Shown: one piece after another, positions 30,084 through 33,560 of the stretch
How the letters are laid out: each line of letters begins with the position of its first letter
Numbering within the stretch: the stretch's first letter is position 1
NCBI RefSeq assembly: GCF_014640555.1
Contig: NZ_BMHE01000066.1
Span: forward strand, 1 to 33,560
DNA: 33,560 nucleotides
DNA from: Paenibacillus marchantiophytorum
GTDB lineage: Bacteria > Bacillota > Bacilli > Paenibacillales > NBRC-103111
Direction of reading: 5' to 3'
Notes under the pieces: model-generated
What the model saw: the letters and a program-made list of their open reading frames with translations, nothing else
Told to the model about the DNA's origin: nothing
Database searches by the model: none
Made by a program: the position numbers and the translations under genes

Positions 30084-30656
30084 CTAAGTGCGGATTTTCT
30101 TAACCAATTTATCCAAGCTGCTGCTGATCTCTTCCGCCGTTTGCCGATAAACCTCTAGAGGTCCGCCGAACGGATCGGATATGTCATAGTCAGGGATATC
30201 CTGCTCGAGCTGGTAGATCCGACTTCTTTCCTCCACAGAAACAGCTTGCGAAAGAGCCTGCTTGAGCTGAACCTCGGTCACGAGGCGTTCTCTCTCTTCA
30301 ATCGCTTGCCGAACACGAGCATCGTCTTCCACATACTCTTTGAGCGTAAACGTCTTCTCCATCGCATCTGGAAACCGCTGAATGACGGTCCTTTTGTGCC
30401 CCATGGTCATGGTTAAAATGAGGTCGGCCCACTGTACTTCCGACTCCTGAATCGCTAGCGATGACAGCGAATCCTTGAAGCCCGCTTCCTGCAGAAGCGA
30501 TGCGCTGTTCCGAGAAATAGGACCTCCGGATATGGCCGATACCCCTGCTGAACGAACCTCCGCCGCAAGCCCTTCTTGGTGCACCCGAATACGCAGCAAA
30601 CCTTCTGCTAATGGACTGCGGCACGTATTTCCTGTACATACAAATAGAATTCGCAA
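30084..30656 (-). CDS. ywlE: Low-molecular-weight phosphatase, probable protein-arginine phosphatase (YwlE-like)
   Basis: 190 residues. The phosphate loop reads VCTGNTCRSPLAE, i.e. C7-x5-R13. Thr11 is the residue that in B. subtilis YwlE favours phosphoarginine over phosphotyrosine. The general-acid Asp lies in YDISDPFGGP (about residue 161). The protein is about 40 residues longer than YwlE: residues about 110-155 form a charged, helical, coiled-coil-like insert just before the acid loop. The start is TTG with GGGAGGG 8 bases ahead. By homology it would reverse McsB arginine phosphorylation. Confidence 0.9.
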   Translation of the reverse strand: MRILFVCTGNTCRSPLAEGLLRIRVHQEGLAAEVRSAGVSAISGGPISRNSASLLQEAGFKDSLSSLAIQESEVQWADLILTMTMGHKRTVIQRFPDAMEKTFTLKEYVEDDARVRQAIEERERLVTEVQLKQALSQAVSVEERSRIYQLEQDIPDYDISDPFGGPLEVYRQTAEEISSSLDKLVKKIRT

Positions 30657-30696
30657 CTTGAAATCCCTCCCTTAAAGCTTCTATATCTTCATTGTA

Positions 30697-31257
30697 TCAT
30701 AGCAAAAACTTGATCCCAAACGCCAATAAAATCAGCCCGCCGAAAGCTTCACCATACTCACCAACCCAGCCGCTCACCCGTCTGCCAACCAGTAAGCCTG
30801 CAATCGATAGCAGTCCGCCAAAGAGACCGAAGATAAGTACTGTCAGTACAATATCCGTAGCAAACATGCCCAGCGATACCCCAACGGAGAACGAATCTAT
30901 ACTGACACTAAGCGAGAAAATCATTAACCCCCATAACGTTCTATGATCAAAGGAGGTCGCCTCTTCTCCACGAATCGAACTATACACCATATGTGAGCCT
31001 AGTAAAATAAGCAGGCATCCCCCGGCCGCAGTAGCTACATTACCAAGGAGCAACGAGACATATTGTCCCATGAACATCCCCATCAGAGGCATGATAATGT
31101 GAAAAAGTCCGATCACGAGGCTAATTTTCAAAATATCCAGCAAACGAATCCCTTTCATGCCAATGCCTATGCCCAAAGAAAAAGCATCCAGACCGAGAGC
31201 GATCGCCATAATAATAATCGTGACTAGCTGTCCCAATTCCACACCAGATACGTGCAT
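30697..31257 (-). CDS. mntP: Manganese efflux pump MntP
   Basis: Six-helix membrane protein of 186 residues, MntP/YwlD family. The two repeated halves each have a conserved aspartate: MAIALGLDAFSLGIGIG in the first helix and SVSIDSFSVGVSLG in the fourth, as in Mn2+ exporters. An open frame begins 11 codons earlier at TTG, but GGGGG lies 7 bases before ATG 31257. A hairpin partly covers that ribosome site (31271-31303). No yybP-ykoY manganese riboswitch is visible. Confidence 0.92.
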   Translation of the reverse strand: MHVSGVELGQLVTIIIMAIALGLDAFSLGIGIGMKGIRLLDILKISLVIGLFHIIMPLMGMFMGQYVSLLLGNVATAAGGCLLILLGSHMVYSSIRGEEATSFDHRTLWGLMIFSLSVSIDSFSVGVSLGMFATDIVLTVLIFGLFGGLLSIAGLLVGRRVSGWVGEYGEAFGGLILLAFGIKFLL

Positions 31258-31270
31258 CGTGCTATCCCCC

Positions 31271-31303
31271 TTGTCCGCTTTCTCTCCCAAGATATGCGGA
31301 CAA
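31271..31303 (-). promoter_or_regulatory. Hairpin overlapping the mntP ribosome site
   Basis: In the transcript TTGTCCGC ... GCGGACAA (8 bp, 17-base loop) runs directly into GGGGG of the mntP Shine-Dalgarno. An upstream CCC (31307-31309) could extend pairing over the G tract with a bulge. Candidate translational control or simply a local structure. Confidence 0.45.
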
Positions 31304-31320
31304 ACAGGGAATCATGCTAG

Positions 31321-32388
31321 CTAAACACGTACAAGCCTATGACCGGCTGCTTTGCGCAGACGATTCATAATGGCGAGGCCAATTCCGACTTCGGGGCAGC
31401 CTTCTGCCGCAATGTAAGCTATGCCTTGTTGATCGAATTGTCTTAACGCCGCATACAGGCCATGGGCAATCGATGCCGGTTCGGACAACGACCCGCAAGC
31501 AATAACCAGATCAGCGTCATACTGCGAGGCTCTCTCTTCGAAAGTAAGCACACCTGTGGATTCGCCTCGTGCTCGGGCAGCCCGAATATCTTGCTGAATC
31601 CAAGCCATCACAGCTTCAGCCTTATCCCCCTGCACAATGTGCATAAAGCCTTGCGGCGCATAATGCGTGTACTTCATTCCCGGAGCTCGCGGCGTTTCTG
31701 AAGCTTCAACATCTTCCCGTTCCGGTTCATGCATTCGCAGATTCGGAAGTACCGACCGCAGTTGCTCCGCGGTTACGCCCCCGGGACGAAGAATATACAG
31801 TTCACCGTCCGCCAGCTGAATCACGGTGGACTCCACGCCCACACCCGTTGCGCCACCGTCCATAAGACCGCCAATGCGTCCGTCCAAATCGTCTCTGACA
31901 TGCTCCGCCAAAGTCGGACTGGGACGTCCTGAGCTATTGGCGCTAGGAGCCGCGATCGGCAGCCCGGCTTCACGCAGAAGCTCCAAAGCAACAGGATGAT
32001 CCGGTATACGTATCCCCACCGTAGCAAGGCCAGCCGTTACCAACGGCGAAATGCCGCCTGTTCGCACAGGCAGCACAATGGTTAGCGGTCCTGGCCAGAA
32101 AACATCCATAAGCCGCTGGTGATCTAAGGTGACACTTTCCATCTCCACTAGCCCTGAAAGCTGCGTCCTATCAGCGATGTGGACAATCAGCGGGTTATCC
32201 GAAGGTCTTCCCTTGGCCTTGAAAATACGCTCCACAGCTTCCGTGTTCGTAGCATCTGCGCCAAGTCCATAGACCGTCTCCGTCGGGAAGGCTACCGTTT
32301 CACCCTCTCGCAGAAGCATTGCGGCTTCCGCCAAGCTGCTGATTCTATCGGTGCCCGAACCCGGTTCCACTTTCCAATACATTGTCAC
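31321..32388 (-). CDS. ywlC: L-threonylcarbamoyladenylate synthase (YwlC/TsaC, Sua5 type)
   Basis: Makes threonylcarbamoyl-AMP from threonine, bicarbonate and ATP for t6A37 in tRNA. 355 residues: an N-terminal YrdC domain (about 15-205; FPTETVYGLGADA, FKAKGRPSDNPLIVHI, APSANSSGRPSPT) and a C-terminal Sua5 domain, making it the long Sua5 form. Start: GTG at 32388 has AAGGAT 8-10 bases ahead; ATG two codons later is the alternative. It follows spoIIR after 32 bases, as in B. subtilis. Confidence 0.95.
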   Translation of the reverse strand: MTMYWKVEPGSGTDRISSLAEAAMLLREGETVAFPTETVYGLGADATNTEAVERIFKAKGRPSDNPLIVHIADRTQLSGLVEMESVTLDHQRLMDVFWPGPLTIVLPVRTGGISPLVTAGLATVGIRIPDHPVALELLREAGLPIAAPSANSSGRPSPTLAEHVRDDLDGRIGGLMDGGATGVGVESTVIQLADGELYILRPGGVTAEQLRSVLPNLRMHEPEREDVEASETPRAPGMKYTHYAPQGFMHIVQGDKAEAVMAWIQQDIRAARARGESTGVLTFEERASQYDADLVIACGSLSEPASIAHGLYAALRQFDQQGIAYIAAEGCPEVGIGLAIMNRLRKAAGHRLVRV

Positions 32389-32420
32389 GCTCTATCATCC
32401 TTACTTCCCTAAATTCAATT

Positions 32421-33143
32421 TCAACTAAACCAAGAAGCAATCTTTTTGATCATTTCCCAGACGAAAAACTTTACTTCCGGTTGTGCGGCGGCAGCCACTG
32501 ATGGCTGCGCCTCAGCTTTCACTTGCGGAGCGCTGCTAGCTTTGGCTGTTGATGCGGCCTTAACTGCAGGGGTCGCGGCGGCTTTGGTATCCACTTCTGT
32601 CTTAGCTACAACAGCTGCTGATGCTACCGCTTCTCCGGAAACGGAATCTACGAAGCATAATGGCGGGAACAGCACACACCACCAGTTCTGTCCTTCCCCA
32701 CTGCCAATCGTAACCCGCAGCGCCTCATATTCACCTGCCGGATAGACTTGGTTGCCGTACATTTTCGTTGGAAAAGGAACTTTCCCTAATTCCACCGTAT
32801 GGGAGTATGTGTAGCCGCGTGCTTCTATCATCTGTCCAACAAGCGTATCAAATTCAGCCAAGTGCGCATTGACTACGGCTCTTGCTTCATCTAGCGATTG
32901 CGGACCGACGACCCAAGTCTCCATACGAGCTATAATCGCGTCGCGAATCTCGCGTTTTAGGGCTTGATCCTGGGCAGAATCCGAGTTTGCTAGAATACGC
33001 AAACGGATGGATTCTTCCGGTATAGTAGGCGCGATAACCGCCGCATTCGTCCGATTGGATTCCCAACATGTAATCATCACAATAAGTGCAAAAGCTACGA
33101 ATAATAAATGTTTGAATGATGGCCGTTCCGTTCTTTTTACCAT
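32421..33143 (-). CDS. spoIIR: Stage II sporulation protein R
   Basis: Forespore-made, secreted signal that activates the SpoIIGA protease and so pro-sigma-E in the mother cell. 240 residues: an N-terminal signal/anchor helix (FKHLLFVAFALIVMITCWES), then the SpoIIR domain with ESIRLRILANSDSAQDQALK and the Trp/Cys-rich GEGQNWWCVLFPPLCFVD. After residue about 168 an Ala-rich, low-complexity stretch of about 60 residues leads to a short amphipathic end (FFVWEMIKKIASWF). ATG 33143 is preceded by AAGGGGC; an earlier in-frame start lacks a ribosome site. I could not find a convincing sigma-F promoter. Confidence 0.93.
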   Translation of the reverse strand: MVKRTERPSFKHLLFVAFALIVMITCWESNRTNAAVIAPTIPEESIRLRILANSDSAQDQALKREIRDAIIARMETWVVGPQSLDEARAVVNAHLAEFDTLVGQMIEARGYTYSHTVELGKVPFPTKMYGNQVYPAGEYEALRVTIGSGEGQNWWCVLFPPLCFVDSVSGEAVASAAVVAKTEVDTKAAATPAVKAASTAKASSAPQVKAEAQPSVAAAAQPEVKFFVWEMIKKIASWFS

Positions 33144-33282
33144 TAGAAAAAGCCCCTTTCCCTTCGCTTCTACCAACCAGTATGGGCAAAAAGAGAAGAG
33201 GCTAAACCTAGTAATCTATGAAAATTGTAAAAATAATAGAGTTGGGTTGAGAGACGCAGGATGGGCTGAAGAGGGAAAATAA

Positions 33283-33326
33283 CCTTTAACTTCTCAGTTT
33301 AAGTACTTCTAGCTGGTTTTATCCCA
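33283..33326. repeat. Direct repeat, left copy
   Basis: About 44 nt, core TTTAAGTACTTCTAGCTGG followed by TTTTATCCCA. A near-identical copy (one base shorter) lies at 33398-33439. Together the two flank a long inverted repeat, like the ends of a small element. No gene is present. Confidence 0.8.
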
Positions 33327-33333
33327 ATCGTAA

Positions 33334-33399
33334 GGTTGTTTTTCAGCGTAAAAGTGGCCTTTTCTTAATTCGCTGCTATTATAACGCTGAAAAACAGCC
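33334..33399. repeat. Inverted repeat between the two direct repeats
   Basis: GGTTGTTTTTCAGCGT (33334-33349) and ACGCTGAAAAACAGCC (33384-33399) are reverse complements with one G-U-type difference, giving a 16-bp stem and a 34-base loop. The loop begins AAAAGTGGCCTTTTC, close to the core of the 77-nt repeats at 11128-11319. Confidence 0.82.
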
Positions 33400-33439
33400 T
33401 TAATTTCTTAATTTAAGTACTTCTAGCTGGTTTATCCCA
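33398..33439. repeat. Direct repeat, right copy
   Basis: About 42 nt, core TTTAAGTACTTCTAGCTGG followed by TTTATCCCA, a copy of 33283-33326. Confidence 0.8.
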
Positions 33440-33468
33440 GAAGCTTTGCAAAATATATGACATGATAA

Positions 33469-33515
33469 GGCATTGTGCTCCTTAGCGGCTGATTCACCTT
33501 TACGGAGCACATGCC
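33469..33515. other. Hairpin near the right edge
   Basis: GGCATTGTGCTCC and GGAGCACATGCC pair (12 bp with one bulged T) around a 22-base loop. It is followed by AGGAGG and an AT-rich tract without a start codon before the window ends. It could be a terminator or leader structure of a gene beyond the edge. Confidence 0.5.
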
Positions 33516-33560
33516 GACTAGGAGGAAATTCAAAAAAATTTATAATAAGGTTTATATTTA

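Noticed and set aside
30056..30088. CTTAGG/CCTAAG dyad around the -35 box of the rpiB promoter as an operator
   Set aside because: Six base pairs over a 21-base gap is easily chance and includes the ywlE stop codon; it does not resemble a PurR box.

Overview
The window reads as a chromosomal segment of an endospore-forming Firmicute, most likely Paenibacillaceae (Paenibacillus or a near relative). The reasons are a spoIIR gene, strong AGGAGG ribosome sites with frequent TTG/GTG starts, and a gene order (spoIIR-ywlC-mntP-ywlE-rpiB-ywlG-glyA ... upp-wecB-atp) that follows the Bacillus subtilis spoIIR-to-atp neighbourhood. It also carries an 11-gene nuo operon, which B. subtilis lacks. Nearly everything is on the minus strand; only two genes are on the plus strand. 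I see no rRNA, tRNA, insertion sequence, phage gene or CRISPR array.

Layout by coordinate: (1) 130-10563, nuo operon, transcribed nuoA->nuoN, for a complex I membrane arm and Q-module without nuoE, nuoF or nuoG; promoter at 10535-10563, terminator at 130-164. (2) 10743-11122, a small plus-strand YjzC-like duplicated-domain gene with its own terminator. (3) 11128-11319, two 77-nt palindromic repeats in the convergent gap. (4) 11353-18687, complete atpZ-I-B-E-F-H-A-G-D-C operon with a TTGACA/TACAAT promoter and a terminator. (5) 18714-20799, upp and wecB, with three tandem hairpin repeats between them. (6) 20850-27375, an accessory block between glyA and upp: two LLM-family flavin monooxygenases, a lipoprotein solute-binding protein and two amino-acid-type ABC permeases (no ATPase), opposed by a plus-strand gene that fuses a helix-turn-helix to an SsuA-like solute-binding domain. 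(7) 27389-30067, the rpiB-ywlG-glyA operon behind a clear ZTP (pfl) riboswitch with its own promoter and terminator. (8) 30084-33143, spoIIR, ywlC/tsaC, mntP and the arginine-phosphatase gene ywlE. (9) 33144-33560, a gene-free stretch rich in direct and inverted repeats.

Functional logic: nuo and atp together supply respiratory proton pumping and ATP synthesis. rpiB (ribose-5-phosphate), glyA (one-carbon units on folate) and the ZTP sensor connect to purine and folate supply. The accessory block looks like organosulfur or sulfonate uptake plus oxidative cleavage, with a dedicated cytoplasmic sensor.

The most unusual items are the HTH-SsuA-like fusion regulator with face-to-face promoters and a leader hairpin, and a recurring ribosome-site-proximal element. 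That element is CTTACGAAG followed by a covarying hairpin abutting the Shine-Dalgarno sequence, and it occurs ahead of atpC, atpZ and (three times) wecB.
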